Source: Magnetococcus marinus MC-1 (lineage in GTDB: Bacteria > Pseudomonadota > Magnetococcia > Magnetococcales > Magnetococcaceae). Taken from it: DNA of 64,000 nucleotides. Position 1 is the stretch's first letter. Every line of letters starts with the position of its first letter. The DNA lies in contig NC_008576.1 in the NCBI RefSeq assembly GCF_000014865.1, forward strand, positions 4,555,001-4,619,000, read 5' to 3'. The notes beneath the pieces are model-generated. The model was not told where the DNA came from and did no database searches. It saw only the letters and a list, made by a program, of their open reading frames with translations. Positions 39,286-48,529 of this stretch are shown here, piece after piece. The translations under genes were made by a program, and so were the position numbers.

Positions 39286-39365
39286 GGTGTTGGACCCTCG
39301 GCTTGAGCGAAAGCGCGGCATGTGATCTGTGGTAACAGTGTAGAACCCTTGTGCCATTAAAAAAA

Positions 39366-39386
39366 GGCTGGTCAAAACGACCAGCC
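39366..39386 (-). terminator. Terminator of trxA
   Basis: GGCTGGTC pairs with GACCAGCC over an AAAAC loop; on the minus strand TTTTTTT follows. It sits 27 bases beyond the trxA stop and separates it from yggS. Confidence 0.85.
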
Positions 39387-39412
39387 TTTTCTTGATCTTT
39401 TACAGACACCCA

Positions 39413-39745
39413 TTAGCCAGCCAGAGCTTCGTCCACCCACTCATAGAGTTTGGATTTGGGCATGGCGCCAATTTTAGAAGCTTGAATCTGCCCCCCTTTA
39501 AAAATCATCAGGGTGGGGATACCGCGCACGCCAAAGCGACCGGGAACATTGGGGTTTTCATCAATGTTCAGCTTAACCACTTTCAGGCTGCCAACTTTAT
39601 CCTGAGCCAGCTGGTCCAGAAAGGGGGCTACCTGTTTACAAGGGCCACACCATTCGGCCCAAAAATCCACCAACACAGGGGTCTCTGCTTGCAGGACATC
39701 TGTTTCAAATTGGCTATCGGTGGTTGAAGTGACATGTTCGCTCAT
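39413..39745 (-). CDS. trxA: Thioredoxin
   Basis: Cytoplasmic dithiol-disulfide oxidoreductase, 110 residues from the ATG at 39745 (MSEHVTSTTDSQF), GAGGAG upstream. Active site WCGPC at residues 32-36, with the cis-Pro in RGIPTLMIFKGG. An extended frame adds 28 residues with no support. Monocistronic, bounded by its own terminator. Confidence 0.97.
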   Translation of the reverse strand: MSEHVTSTTDSQFETDVLQAETPVLVDFWAEWCGPCKQVAPFLDQLAQDKVGSLKVVKLNIDENPNVPGRFGVRGIPTLMIFKGGQIQASKIGAMPKSKLYEWVDEALAG

Positions 39746-40063
39746 GATCTGGTCTGCTCCTCTTGTGCATAATAAAGAAAACGGCGCGACCCCTTGGATG
39801 TATAAGATTGGGGCTACGGTATAACCCAAGGGTTGACACTGTTGTCCATGTTACCAGCTTAGGCTAGGCTAAGGCTGTTTATGTTCCAATTTCCTAAAAT
39901 AAAGGCGCGGCGCTTAACCACCTAGCCTGCTGCAATCTCCCGCAAGATGGATACTGCCCTGCTACCGTAGGTTGCCAGCCTGCTGTTGTCAAGTTGCTCT
40001 CATTTGACCTTTGACAATCATGCGCCCAGTACCTATAGTTGCACATCCTAGATTTTGATGATT
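39746..40063. other. trxA to tRNA-Arg divergent region
   Basis: 318 bases without a gene. It holds the tRNA-Arg promoter at its right end and a short palindromic run around 39857-39873 (CTTAG..CTAAG). The trxA promoter should be in the left part but no convincing boxes were seen. Confidence 0.4.
40011..40039 (+). promoter_or_regulatory. Promoter of tRNA-Arg(CCG)
   Basis: TTGACA (40011-40016) is a perfect -35 box and TATAGT (40034-40039) a five-of-six -10 box, 17 bases apart. The expected start, near 40046, is about 18 bases before the tRNA. Confidence 0.8.
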
Positions 40064-40140
<77 letters not shown>

Positions 40141-40147
40141 TTTTTTC

Positions 40148-40180
40148 AAAGGCTTACGAATCTCTTCGTGGGCCTTTTTT
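40148..40180 (+). terminator. Terminator of tRNA-Arg
   Basis: AAAGGCTTACGAA pairs along 13 positions (two G-U) with TTCGTGGGCCTTT over a TCTC loop, followed by TTT. It begins 8 bases after the tRNA. Confidence 0.85.
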
Positions 40181-40335
40181 GTTGCCAACCACCCAATAAC
40201 GACCCAAAATCACAATCTCATCGCATGGACTGCATAACTTGCCCATACCCGCTGCCTGAATTTACCCATCTGACTTCTCCAACCCTGGCCAAGCGCACCA
40301 AATATCCACACTCCATTTACCAGACTTACACCGGC

Positions 40336-40365
40336 TTGACACATAAAGTTCATTTGCATTTCAAT
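40336..40365 (+). promoter_or_regulatory. Candidate promoter of the glycosyltransferase gene
   Basis: TTGACA (40336-40341) and TTCAAT (40360-40365) with an 18-base spacer, 46 bases before the ATG. The -35 box is perfect and the -10 box moderate. Confidence 0.45.
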
Positions 40366-40411
40366 GGCTTACAAGCGTATTGTGTGAAAACTTTGTTGAA
40401 AGGGAGTTCAC

Positions 40412-41476
40412 ATGCGCATTCTAATCGTATCCGACGCTTGGTATCCCCAGCGTAATGGTGTTATCCGGGTTCTAGAGTCTCTCATCGAAGCGCTCGAAAA
40501 ACGTGGTCATGTACTTGGCATGATCACCCCCAACCGCTTTACCACCATCCCCTGCCCCAGCTATTCGGAAATCCCCCTGGCCTTGTTCCCCTATCGCGGG
40601 GTCAAACGGCAGATCCAAGCCTTCGCCCCACAGGCGCTGCATATCGCCACCGAAGGCCCCCTGGGATCCGCCGCGCGGCGTTGGTGCTTAAACCATAAAG
40701 TGCCCTTTACCACCGCCTACCACACCAAATTTCCCGAATATATTCACGAACGCACCAAGCTGCCCCTAAACTGGCTCTATGCCGGCATTCGCCGTTTTCA
40801 CAAACCAGCACACACCGTCATGGCCCCCTCGCCCTCGGTCTATCGTGAGCTAACCGCCCGCAACTTTCCCCATGTGCAACCCTGGGCCCACGGGGTTAAT
40901 GTGGAGGTGTTTACCCCCCAACCCAAAGATTTCCTGCAACTGCCCCGCCCAATCCATATGTTTGTGGGGCGTATTGCGGTGGAAAAAAATATTCCCGCTT
41001 TTCTGGATCTGGAGCTGCCCGGCAGTAAGGTGGTGGTGGGACGGGGTCCCCAAAAAAACACCCTGCAAAAACACTACCCCCACGTCCATTTTTTCGATAC
41101 CAATAACGATACCGAATTGGTCCAGCTCTTTAGCAGTGCCGATGTCTTTGTGTTCCCCAGCCTGACCGACACCTTTGGTTTGGTCATGCTCGAAGCCATG
41201 GCCTGTGGCGTGCCCGTGGCCGCCTATCCCGTTACAGGGCCTTTGGATGTCATGCAGTTGGATGGCCCCGGCGAAAACGCCATGGGCTGCCTCGATTTTG
41301 ACCTTACCCTGGCCATTCAAAAGGCGCTGGGTAAATCTCCCGCAGCATGCCGGGCCTACGCCATGAACTTCTCCTGGGAGCGCGTCGCCGACCAGTTTCT
41401 GGCGTTTCTTGCCCCCATCGAAACACGGGATGCCCTACCCGCCCCCCTCACCGCTGAAGAGGTGGAAGGCTCTTAA
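40412..41476 (+). CDS. Glycosyltransferase family 4 (mannosyltransferase-like)
   Basis: 354 residues, GT-B fold. N-terminal acceptor half starts RILIVSDAWYPQRNGVIRV with the flexible Gly-Val loop. The C-terminal nucleotide-sugar half has FVGRIAVEKNIPAFLD, and the EX7E motif in DTFGLVMLEAMACGVPVAA. Closest in feel to GDP-mannose-dependent alpha-mannosyltransferases acting on lipids, but donor and acceptor cannot be told from sequence alone. Good AAGGGAG binding site. Stands alone between a tRNA and the convergent topA. Confidence 0.85.
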   Translation: MRILIVSDAWYPQRNGVIRVLESLIEALEKRGHVLGMITPNRFTTIPCPSYSEIPLALFPYRGVKRQIQAFAPQALHIATEGPLGSAARRWCLNHKVPFTTAYHTKFPEYIHERTKLPLNWLYAGIRRFHKPAHTVMAPSPSVYRELTARNFPHVQPWAHGVNVEVFTPQPKDFLQLPRPIHMFVGRIAVEKNIPAFLDLELPGSKVVVGRGPQKNTLQKHYPHVHFFDTNNDTELVQLFSSADVFVFPSLTDTFGLVMLEAMACGVPVAAYPVTGPLDVMQLDGPGENAMGCLDFDLTLAIQKALGKSPAACRAYAMNFSWERVADQFLAFLAPIETRDALPAPLTAEEVEGS

Positions 41477-41536
41477 GCCTTATACACGCCCTTGCGCTAC
41501 CCCTTGACCCATACAGACGGAGGGATAAGGGATCTG

Positions 41537-41579
41537 AAAACAGACAAGCCGGAGCATAACGCCCCGGCTTGTCTGTTTT
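41537..41579. terminator. Bidirectional terminator between the glycosyltransferase and topA
   Basis: A 16-base perfect stem, AAAACAGACAAGCCGG/CCGGCTTGTCTGTTTT, over an 11-base loop. The stem ends give T runs on both strands, fitting two convergent genes. Confidence 0.9.
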
Positions 41580-41614
41580 TTACACCTTAGGTCAGGCTAA
41601 TCCCCACCATGCGG

Positions 41615-43966
41615 TTACTGCTTGGAGGTTTTTATGGGCGCCTCGACCACCTCTTTATAGTCACACCCCTCCGCCACGCAAATATGCTCGGTACCCCGGG
41701 TTTTGGTCACCTTTTTGGTCACAAAGGGAGCCTGACACTTGGGACAGGGGATCTCCAAAGGCTCATCCCACAACGCCTGCTTGCACTTGGGATAGTTGGA
41801 ACAGGAGTAAAAGATCTTACCCCGTCTGGATTTCTTCTCCAAAAAAGTGCCCTGACCACAGCTCGGACAGGCCACACCCGTATCCCTGGGTTTATTCAGC
41901 GGCTGGTTATTTTTGCACTCCGGTGCACCAGAACACCCATAATATTTGCCGTAGCGCCCCTCTTTAATCAGCATGGGTTTGCCACACTTATCACAGGGAA
42001 TGTCGGTAAGCTCCGGCTCTGGACGCGAGACCTCCTCCTCCTTATTGAGCGGCTCGGTATGCTTGCACTCTGGATAACCGGTACAGGCCTTAAACTTACC
42101 AAAGCGGCCCAGTTTGATGGAGAGCGGTGCGCCACATTTGGGACACGGCTCATCAATCTGCTCGGTGGTTACCTCCTCTTTAGAGGTGGTCTCATCCTTG
42201 AGCGTGATCTGCTGAATAAAGGGCTGCCAAAAATCCTCCATCAAAGGGACCCAACTCTTCTCCCCCCGGGAGACCGCATCCAACTGATCCTCCAGATTGG
42301 CGGTAAAGTTATAATCCACATAGGTAGAGAAGTGTTTGGTCAGGTAGCTGTTGACCACCATACCCACATCTTCGGGATAAAATTTGCGGGCATCCAGCTT
42401 GACATAACCCCGATCCTGTAGCGTGGACATGGTCGGCGCATAGGTGGAGGGTCGGCCAATACCGTAGCTCTCCAGCACTTTAACCAGGGTGGCTTCTGTA
42501 TAACGCGGCGGCGGCTCGGTAAAGTGCTGACGGGCATCCAGCGACTTTTGCTCAAGCTGCTGTCCTACCTCCAGCGGCGGCAGAATGCTCTCATTATCAT
42601 CATCGTCATCTTCGCGGTCTTGGGCCGATACCTCATCTTTGCCCTCCATATAGACCTTCATAAAGCCAGCAAAAGCCACAGAGGAGCCGGTGGCGCGAAA
42701 ACGGTAGGCCGCGTTGGGGTCTTGACTATCCACCGACAAATTGGCCGCCACTTTATCTATTTTGGCTTGGGCCATTTGGCAGGCTACGGTGCGTTTCCAG
42801 ATCAACTCATATAGACGAAATTGATCCTTCTCCAGGATCTCCCGCAGCATCTCTGGTGTGCGGATAACATCCGTGGGGCGAATCGCTTCGTGGGCCTCCT
42901 GGGCATTTTTGGCCGAGGATTTGTATTTGCGCGGTGACTTGGGCAGATACTCCTTGCCATAACGGATCTCAATCTGTTTGCGAATCGACTCAATGGCCTC
43001 ATTGGCCAAGTTCACCGAATCGGTACGCATATAGCTAATAAGGCCTACCGTCTCTTTACCGCCATCCGCCGTCGGCACCTCCATACCTTCATAGAGGCGT
43101 TGGGCCACGGTCATGGTTTTTTTGGCCGAAAAACCCAGCTTGCGCGAGGCCTCCTGCTGTAAAGTCGAGGTGATAAAGGGGGGCGCAGGATTGCGCTTGC
43201 TCTGCTTTTTCTCAATTTCGGAAACATACAGTGGACGCTTCTCCACCGCCTTAATCAATCTTTTGGCATAGGCCTCATCACCAATGGAAAATTTGGAGAG
43301 TTTCTCCCCATCGGCCACCGCCAGACGCGCCTCAAAGGGGCGTGGTGCGGATTGTGCCGCCTGCGCCGCCAGAGCGGTAATGCTCCAATATTCACGAGCC
43401 TCAAAAGCTTGAATCTCCGCCTCGCGCTCGCACACCAGACGCAACGCCACCGACTGTACCCGACCCGCCGAGAGACCCCGGCGTACCTTGCGCCACAAAA
43501 GCGGACTCAGATTAAAACCCACCAAATAGTCCAACGCCCGCCGTGCCTGTTGGGCGTTCACCATATCCATATCCACATCCCGGGCGTGGGCAACGGCGTC
43601 CTGAATGGCGGTTTTGGTGATCTCATGGAACACCACCCGCTTAACCTGCACATTTTCTAGCAGTTTTTTCTCATTCAAAACCTCATAGACGTGCCAGGAG
43701 ATCGCCTCTCCCTCGCGGTCAGGGTCGGTTGCCAGCAATACTTGCTCAGCCCCCTTCACAGCCTTAGCCAACTCATCCACCCGTTTGGTGGAATCCTTGG
43801 GCACGCTATATTTCATAGCAAAACCGTGCTCCGTATCCACCGAGCCATTTTTGCTGGGTAGATCACGAATATGCCCGTAGGTCGCCACCACTTTATAGCC
43901 ACGACCCAGGAATTTATTGATGGTTTTCGCCTTGGCGGGTGATTCCACGATGACCACTGCCGTCAT
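41615..43966 (-). CDS. topA: DNA topoisomerase I (type IA)
   Basis: Relaxes negative supercoils. 783 residues from the ATG at 43966 (MTAVVIVESPAKAKTINKFLG), GGTGGA upstream. Toprim domain with EGEAISWH and DPDREGEAI metal-binding acids, active-site Tyr in GLISYMRTDS (SYMRTDS), and four C-terminal zinc-ribbon modules (CPKCGAPLS, CDKCGKPML, CPSCGQGTF, CPKCQAPFV), each followed by a second CxxxxxxxC pair, although in the fourth it is CVAEGC. Next to dprA, a very common neighbour pair. Confidence 0.97.
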   Translation of the reverse strand: MTAVVIVESPAKAKTINKFLGRGYKVVATYGHIRDLPSKNGSVDTEHGFAMKYSVPKDSTKRVDELAKAVKGAEQVLLATDPDREGEAISWHVYEVLNEKKLLENVQVKRVVFHEITKTAIQDAVAHARDVDMDMVNAQQARRALDYLVGFNLSPLLWRKVRRGLSAGRVQSVALRLVCEREAEIQAFEAREYWSITALAAQAAQSAPRPFEARLAVADGEKLSKFSIGDEAYAKRLIKAVEKRPLYVSEIEKKQSKRNPAPPFITSTLQQEASRKLGFSAKKTMTVAQRLYEGMEVPTADGGKETVGLISYMRTDSVNLANEAIESIRKQIEIRYGKEYLPKSPRKYKSSAKNAQEAHEAIRPTDVIRTPEMLREILEKDQFRLYELIWKRTVACQMAQAKIDKVAANLSVDSQDPNAAYRFRATGSSVAFAGFMKVYMEGKDEVSAQDREDDDDDNESILPPLEVGQQLEQKSLDARQHFTEPPPRYTEATLVKVLESYGIGRPSTYAPTMSTLQDRGYVKLDARKFYPEDVGMVVNSYLTKHFSTYVDYNFTANLEDQLDAVSRGEKSWVPLMEDFWQPFIQQITLKDETTSKEEVTTEQIDEPCPKCGAPLSIKLGRFGKFKACTGYPECKHTEPLNKEEEVSRPEPELTDIPCDKCGKPMLIKEGRYGKYYGCSGAPECKNNQPLNKPRDTGVACPSCGQGTFLEKKSRRGKIFYSCSNYPKCKQALWDEPLEIPCPKCQAPFVTKKVTKTRGTEHICVAEGCDYKEVVEAPIKTSKQ

Positions 43967-44061
43967 GTTTCCACCATTCCATTTCAAAGTTAAGGTGAAG
44001 GGTTAGAGTGTTGTACAGCCTATTCCTTCGCCTGTCCAACCCCTTTCTATCCATACATCCA

Positions 44062-45159
44062 TCAAGAAACCTGTGGCACCAAGGCCAGGGTTCCCCCCAT
44101 CTCACGGGTAATGATGCCGCACAGCTCAAGCTGAAGTAATGTGCTGGAAAGCTCCGCAGGTGTCAAATGACAAAGACGCAAAAGACCATCCACCGTCAAG
44201 GCACCATCCCCCAGCGCCGCCACCACTGAGGCCGCCCCAGGAATATCCGGCAGCACCTCACTCACGCCCCCTGAGGGGATCACCGCCACCCTTTTGGCCT
44301 GCTCTGGCACCACCCCACCCCAGGCCAAAGCCTGCACCACATCCGCCGCGCTCTCCACCAACGTGGCACCCTCTTTTAAAAGCTGGTGTACCCCCCGGCT
44401 ACGCTCATCATCTACCGCCCCAGGCACGGCAAAAACCTCGCGATTCTGCTCCAGCGCCATACGGGCCGTAATCAGTGAACCAGACTTTAACCCCCCTTCG
44501 ACTACCACCACCCCCCGGCTTAACCCACTGATGATGCGGTTGCGCCGGGGAAACCGTTTGGGGTGGGGCTGCGTCCCCGGGGGATATTCACTCACCAAGC
44601 AGCCCTGTCGTATAATCTGCGCTTTCAGTTGCATATTGGGCTTGGGATAGCTCACATCCAAACCGCACCCCAACACCGCCACCGTCGCCCCCCCACCCAA
44701 CAGCGAACCCGCGTGCGCCGCGCTATCAATACCCACCGCCAAGCCACTCACGGTGGTCAGCCGCATCTGCCCCAAATCCGCCGCCAATTTATGGGCAAAA
44801 CGCTCCCCATTGCGGCTACAGCGGCGGGTGCCCACCATGGCGATCAAGGGTTCCTGATTAAGCAGCGCCCCATCCCCCTGTATAAACAGCAGCGGGGGGG
44901 GATCGGAGATTTCCAAGAGCTGTTGGGGATAGGCCGGTTCACGCCAATGCAGCGCCGTCGCCCCCATTTGGTGGGTCTGTGTAAGCAGCCTTTCTACCCA
45001 ACTGGCATCGGCCAATGTTAGCTCGGGTTTAAGCCTTGGCAAGGCCCGTAAAATGGCGTGTGGTGTGGCAAACTGTCTTTCATAGTGCAACAGGCTAATG
45101 GGCCCCAAGCCTGGGGTGAGCATCAACTGTAACCATGCGTGATGCACCCCTTGCCCCAT
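44062..45159 (-). CDS. dprA: DNA processing protein DprA
   Basis: Loads RecA on incoming single-stranded DNA during natural transformation. 365 residues from the ATG at 45159 (MGQGVHHAWLQLMLTPGLG); the much longer frame upstream overlaps plsY and is not family-like. Rossmann-like core: AMVGTRRCSRNGERFA, TVSGLAVGIDSAAHAGSL, GCGLDVSYPKPN, FPRRNRIISGLSRGVVVVEGGLKSGSLITA. A C-terminal winged-helix region (~residues 300-360) is present. The start is 5 bases after the plsY stop. Confidence 0.95.
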   Translation of the reverse strand: MGQGVHHAWLQLMLTPGLGPISLLHYERQFATPHAILRALPRLKPELTLADASWVERLLTQTHQMGATALHWREPAYPQQLLEISDPPPLLFIQGDGALLNQEPLIAMVGTRRCSRNGERFAHKLAADLGQMRLTTVSGLAVGIDSAAHAGSLLGGGATVAVLGCGLDVSYPKPNMQLKAQIIRQGCLVSEYPPGTQPHPKRFPRRNRIISGLSRGVVVVEGGLKSGSLITARMALEQNREVFAVPGAVDDERSRGVHQLLKEGATLVESAADVVQALAWGGVVPEQAKRVAVIPSGGVSEVLPDIPGAASVVAALGDGALTVDGLLRLCHLTPAELSSTLLQLELCGIITREMGGTLALVPQVS

Positions 45160-45164
45160 ACAGG

Positions 45165-45776
45165 TCAGCCCTTTTTCCCAATGCGGGGTTCGGTGCCCTG
45201 TAGGATGCGCTGGATATTTTGGCGATGTTTCCAAAACACCATGGGCACCACAATGGCCGCCACCACCAGGGCTGCCGGCGTGCCGTAGAGATATTGATAA
45301 AGGGGCATCATGGCAAAGGCGATCAACGCCGCCAGCGAAGAGATGCGAAACAGCAGTGCCCCCACCACCCAACTGCCCACCGCCAGCAACCCCACAACCG
45401 GGGTCAGCATGAGAAATACCCCCAACCCGGTGGCCACCCCCTTACCCCCCTTAAAACCCAAATAGACCGGGTAGAGATGCCCCATAAAGGATAACAGCGC
45501 CATGGCCGCAGTAATGGGGCTCTGCCAGCCAAACATGGCAATGCCCGCTGCCGTGGCCATGGCACCTTTGCCAATATCCAAAACCAAGGTTAACAACCCA
45601 GGAATTTTTCCCGCCGTGCGCAGCACATTGGTGGCACCAATATTGCCGCTGCCTTGGGTGCGAATATCCCCCACCCCCCAGAGTCGGGCGATCACCAAGC
45701 CAAAGGGCACGGCACCCAGTAGATAGGCGGCGCTTATGGCCATTAAGGCTGTTGGCGTAAAGAGTTGGGCGATCAT
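45165..45776 (-). CDS. plsY: Glycerol-3-phosphate acyltransferase PlsY
   Basis: Inner-membrane enzyme that transfers an acyl group from acyl-phosphate to glycerol-3-phosphate, the first step of phospholipid synthesis. 203 residues, about five membrane helices. The three conserved motifs are visible: GSGNIGATNVLR, FKGGKGVATGLGVF and the C-terminal TPAALVVAAIVVPMVFWKHRQNIQR segment with KHxxNxxR. Confidence 0.96.
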   Translation of the reverse strand: MIAQLFTPTALMAISAAYLLGAVPFGLVIARLWGVGDIRTQGSGNIGATNVLRTAGKIPGLLTLVLDIGKGAMATAAGIAMFGWQSPITAAMALLSFMGHLYPVYLGFKGGKGVATGLGVFLMLTPVVGLLAVGSWVVGALLFRISSLAALIAFAMMPLYQYLYGTPAALVVAAIVVPMVFWKHRQNIQRILQGTEPRIGKKG

Positions 45777-45914
45777 GCATGCCTCATGGTTAAAAGAGTA
45801 ATCCTTGCTGTAAAAATCCGGTGCAGACCCCTAACCCTGAGCAGAGATGAGGCCGCACGCCTTGACCCGGTGGCGGTCTGTGTTTACATGTTCCTAGCCG
45901 CCGCCTTAACCCCA

Positions 45915-46652
45915 TTATTCCACGCCAAAGGATGGTACCACCACATCCCGCCCCCCTTGGTTACCCTGGATGCGAAACAGTTTGGATTGATAACGCAATC
46001 GGTGAGGATAATCCCTCACCTCTGTCACACCGGAAATGGTGTAAAGAAGCTGCGTGACAAACTGCTGCGCCACATCGCCGTGGGGTTGGTCCGTCATAAC
46101 AAAGGTAGGGTAGGGCTCGGTGGTTAGGGCAAGCAGTGCATAGTTATGGCTCTGCACAAACTGGTTAACCGCCTCGACCACGCCAAATTGTTGGTACACC
46201 GCGTAGGGATGGTTGCAGTAGTCATGACCAAGAATCAACCCACCCTGTTTGATTTTGGTGTGATAACTCTCTAGATCAGCCGTAACACCAGCTTGACTAT
46301 GGAGGCCATCAATATAGATCCAATCCAGGCTATGCTCTGCAAAATCCGCCGCCGCTTGCTGGGAATAACTACGCTTAATCGCCACCACACCCCTGGAGAT
46401 TTCATAGGAAAAGCGGCGTCGCACATTTTGAAAACGGCCCTCCTGCTCCTCAGCCGGGCAGTTGTTTAGATCGGTTTGATAGTCATCGCGGGTCTGCTTT
46501 TCCCAAGGGTCCACAAGGGTAAGCTGGCGGGGATGATTGCGATCCAAAATCTGCGCTGAAAAATTCCCCTCGGCCACACCAATCTCCACCACATGGCCCT
46601 GCTTGGGTAATAAACTTAATACCATTTGACGGGTTGTTGGGCATAGAAACAT
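45915..46652 (-). CDS. SAM-dependent methyltransferase, class I (Methyltransf_24-like)
   Basis: 245 residues. SAM-binding motif I is HVVEIGVAEGNFSAQIL, with an acidic residue after the next strand in LTLVDPWEK; further SLDWIYIDGLHSQAG and GGLILGHDYC match the family often linked to glycan or small-molecule O-methylation. The substrate is not predictable. Transcribed leftward between plsY and the TRAP binding protein; the 38 bases to the gene on its right suggest co-transcription. Confidence 0.8.
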   Translation of the reverse strand: MFLCPTTRQMVLSLLPKQGHVVEIGVAEGNFSAQILDRNHPRQLTLVDPWEKQTRDDYQTDLNNCPAEEQEGRFQNVRRRFSYEISRGVVAIKRSYSQQAAADFAEHSLDWIYIDGLHSQAGVTADLESYHTKIKQGGLILGHDYCNHPYAVYQQFGVVEAVNQFVQSHNYALLALTTEPYPTFVMTDQPHGDVAQQFVTQLLYTISGVTEVRDYPHRLRYQSKLFRIQGNQGGRDVVVPSFGVE

Positions 46653-46690
46653 CTTAAAATACTCTTTCTAGGGTTACGCACCCCCACCTG

Positions 46691-47725
46691 TTACGGGGTG
46701 TTGACCATCAAACCATTGTTTTGAACCCACATTTGCCATAACTGACCATGCAGCCCCAAACGTTTCTCCAGTGCCTGTAACTGCTGCCCTACCTCTGGTT
46801 TGAGCTGCTCGGCCAACGCCTGTTCATCCACCGGGGTGGGCTGTGGACCATGCCCGGCACTCCAATCCCCCAGCAGTTTTTGCTCCAGCCGCAGGGATTC
46901 TGAAAAACCCTGGCGCAAGCCATTGGCTACCGTTTCCCGCAGCTGTTGGCGGAGCTCTTTGCTTAAATTGGCATACCACCGGTTGCTCACAATAAAGGTC
47001 ATCCACCCATAGAGATGGTGGGTGGAATAAAACTGCTTGCCCTGGGATGCCACACGGGTACGTGCCAGCAGCTCTGGTGTGCTGGAGATCCCTTGCAGCC
47101 AGCCTGCTTGAATCGCCTCTGGCACCGCCTCGGCTGGCACATAGCTGGGTTTTAACCCCATAAGCTCCAGATTTTTTTGGTGGGCTATCACACCGGGGGC
47201 ACGAATGGTGGCCCCCCTCAGCTCTGGCCAAGCGCGCCCCTCAAAGGTGGTGACACCATAAAATCCGGTCCCCCCATAACCCAAAACCTGTATACGCTTG
47301 CGCATGGCGCGCAAACGCAGCTTTTGATCGTAGCGACTGCCGATAAACTGTACCAACTGATTGGGGGTCACAAACAGACGGGGTATCAACAAGAGCTGAT
47401 AGGCGGGCAAGGTTTGGGATAGGGTGGAAGCCGAGACAAATCCCCCTTCCAATTTTCCCTCAATGAGCGCTTTGACCATGCTGATCTCATTGCCCTGCTG
47501 GCCATTGTGCAAAATCTCCACCTTGACCTGGCCCGCCGTTGCCTGTTCAATATCCGCCGCCATGCGCCTAAGATTGCGAATATAGGTCATGTCCATGCCC
47601 TGGGTTGCGCCAATGCGCATGACCTGTACGGGGTTTTGGGCATAGGCGGGCGTGGTCCATAGGGCGACCAACAGCGCAAATGGCGTCAATAAGGTGCAAA
47701 AAATTTGAAACATGGTATGGTGCAT
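46691..47725 (-). CDS. TRAP-type solute-binding protein, DctP family
   Basis: 344 residues with a clear signal peptide (hydrophobic run ending LWTTPAYAQNP, cleavage near residue 29), so periplasmic. The DctP fold is shown by KVEILHNGQQGNEISMVKAL, the substrate-binding Arg/Asn region FEGRAWPELRGATIRAPG, and YSTHHLYGWMTFIVSNRWY. TRAP transporters need DctQ and DctM membrane proteins; none is in the window, so this one is orphan or works elsewhere. The ligand is probably an organic acid, as in the family generally. Confidence 0.85.
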   Translation of the reverse strand: MHHTMFQIFCTLLTPFALLVALWTTPAYAQNPVQVMRIGATQGMDMTYIRNLRRMAADIEQATAGQVKVEILHNGQQGNEISMVKALIEGKLEGGFVSASTLSQTLPAYQLLLIPRLFVTPNQLVQFIGSRYDQKLRLRAMRKRIQVLGYGGTGFYGVTTFEGRAWPELRGATIRAPGVIAHQKNLELMGLKPSYVPAEAVPEAIQAGWLQGISSTPELLARTRVASQGKQFYSTHHLYGWMTFIVSNRWYANLSKELRQQLRETVANGLRQGFSESLRLEQKLLGDWSAGHGPQPTPVDEQALAEQLKPEVGQQLQALEKRLGLHGQLWQMWVQNNGLMVNTP

Positions 47726-47847
47726 GTGGCGTCAACCGTGTGATGTTCCATGAAAAGAGGGTTTCCATGGGATACCATGCCTGCGCCCCTTTGTCAGGTG
47801 CTGATCATCATATAGAACGTTTTCCCCCCAATTGGGGGTGTTTGCCA

Positions 47848-47853
47848 GGAGGA
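47848..47853 (+). promoter_or_regulatory. Strong ribosome binding site of ssb
   Basis: AGGAGG lies a few bases before the ATG at 47858, a near-perfect Shine-Dalgarno sequence that fixes the start. Confidence 0.8.
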
Positions 47854-47857
47854 TAGA

Positions 47858-48400
47858 ATGGCCTTTTCCCTTAATAAAGTACAACTGATTGGCAATCTGG
47901 GTGCAGACCCAGAGGTGCGCTATACCCAGGCGGGTAAGGCGATGGCCAATTTAAACATTGCCACCAGTGAATCATGGAACGATCAACAGGGCCAGCGCCA
48001 AGAGCGTACCGAATGGCACCGGGTTGTGATCTTTGGCAAAGCCGCAGAGATCGCCCAGCAATATATGCGTAAAGGCAGCAAGGTCTATATCGAAGGGCAG
48101 CTGCAAACCCGCAAATGGCAGGATCAGAGCGGTCAAGATCGCTACACCACCGAAGTGGTGATCAGCGGCTTTAATGGGCAGATGATTATCTTAGACCGGC
48201 CCAGCGGCGGCGGCTTTGGTGGCGGCGGGGCCCCAGCCGGAGGTTTTGGCGGTGGTGCGCCCAACGCGGGTTTTGCTGGCGGCCCCCCCCAGGGTAGTCC
48301 TGCCCCGAGCGGTGCTGCCAACCAAGGCAGCGGCACCTTCTCATCCCCGGCGGATACCTTTAATGAAGGCCCCGACTTTGATGATGATATCCCCTTTTAG
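47858..48400 (+). CDS. ssb: Single-stranded DNA-binding protein
   Basis: 180 residues. OB fold in residues 1-110 ([55 protein letters not shown]), then a flexible Gly/Pro-rich linker (~113-160), ending in the acidic tip DFDDDIPF that recruits partner proteins. Normal length. Monocistronic and convergent with the minus-strand gene 48530. Confidence 0.97.
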   Translation: MAFSLNKVQLIGNLGADPEVRYTQAGKAMANLNIATSESWNDQQGQRQERTEWHRVVIFGKAAEIAQQYMRKGSKVYIEGQLQTRKWQDQSGQDRYTTEVVISGFNGQMIILDRPSGGGFGGGGAPAGGFGGGAPNAGFAGGPPQGSPAPSGAANQGSGTFSSPADTFNEGPDFDDDIPF

Positions 48401-48459
48401 ACCCACCACGCAGGCCATCCAAACAGAGCTCTACCAAAACGGGCGGATGTCCCATAAAA

Positions 48460-48491
48460 AAGCCCCTGTGGCGCCAACACCACAGGGGCTT
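48460..48491. terminator. Terminator between ssb and the secreted protein gene
   Basis: AAGCCCCTGTGG pairs perfectly with CCACAGGGGCTT over an 8-base loop. T5 follows on the minus strand and TTGTTAT on the plus strand, so it mainly serves the leftward gene and probably ssb as well. Confidence 0.85.
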
Positions 48492-48529
48492 GTTATCCGC
48501 CCCCCCTTGCGGGGCTGTGACACCCCAGA

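Noticed and set aside
44062-45372. Longer dprA start at 45372
   Set aside because: The extra 71 residues overlap plsY and are Gly/His-rich without similarity to DprA; the start at 45159 fits the family.
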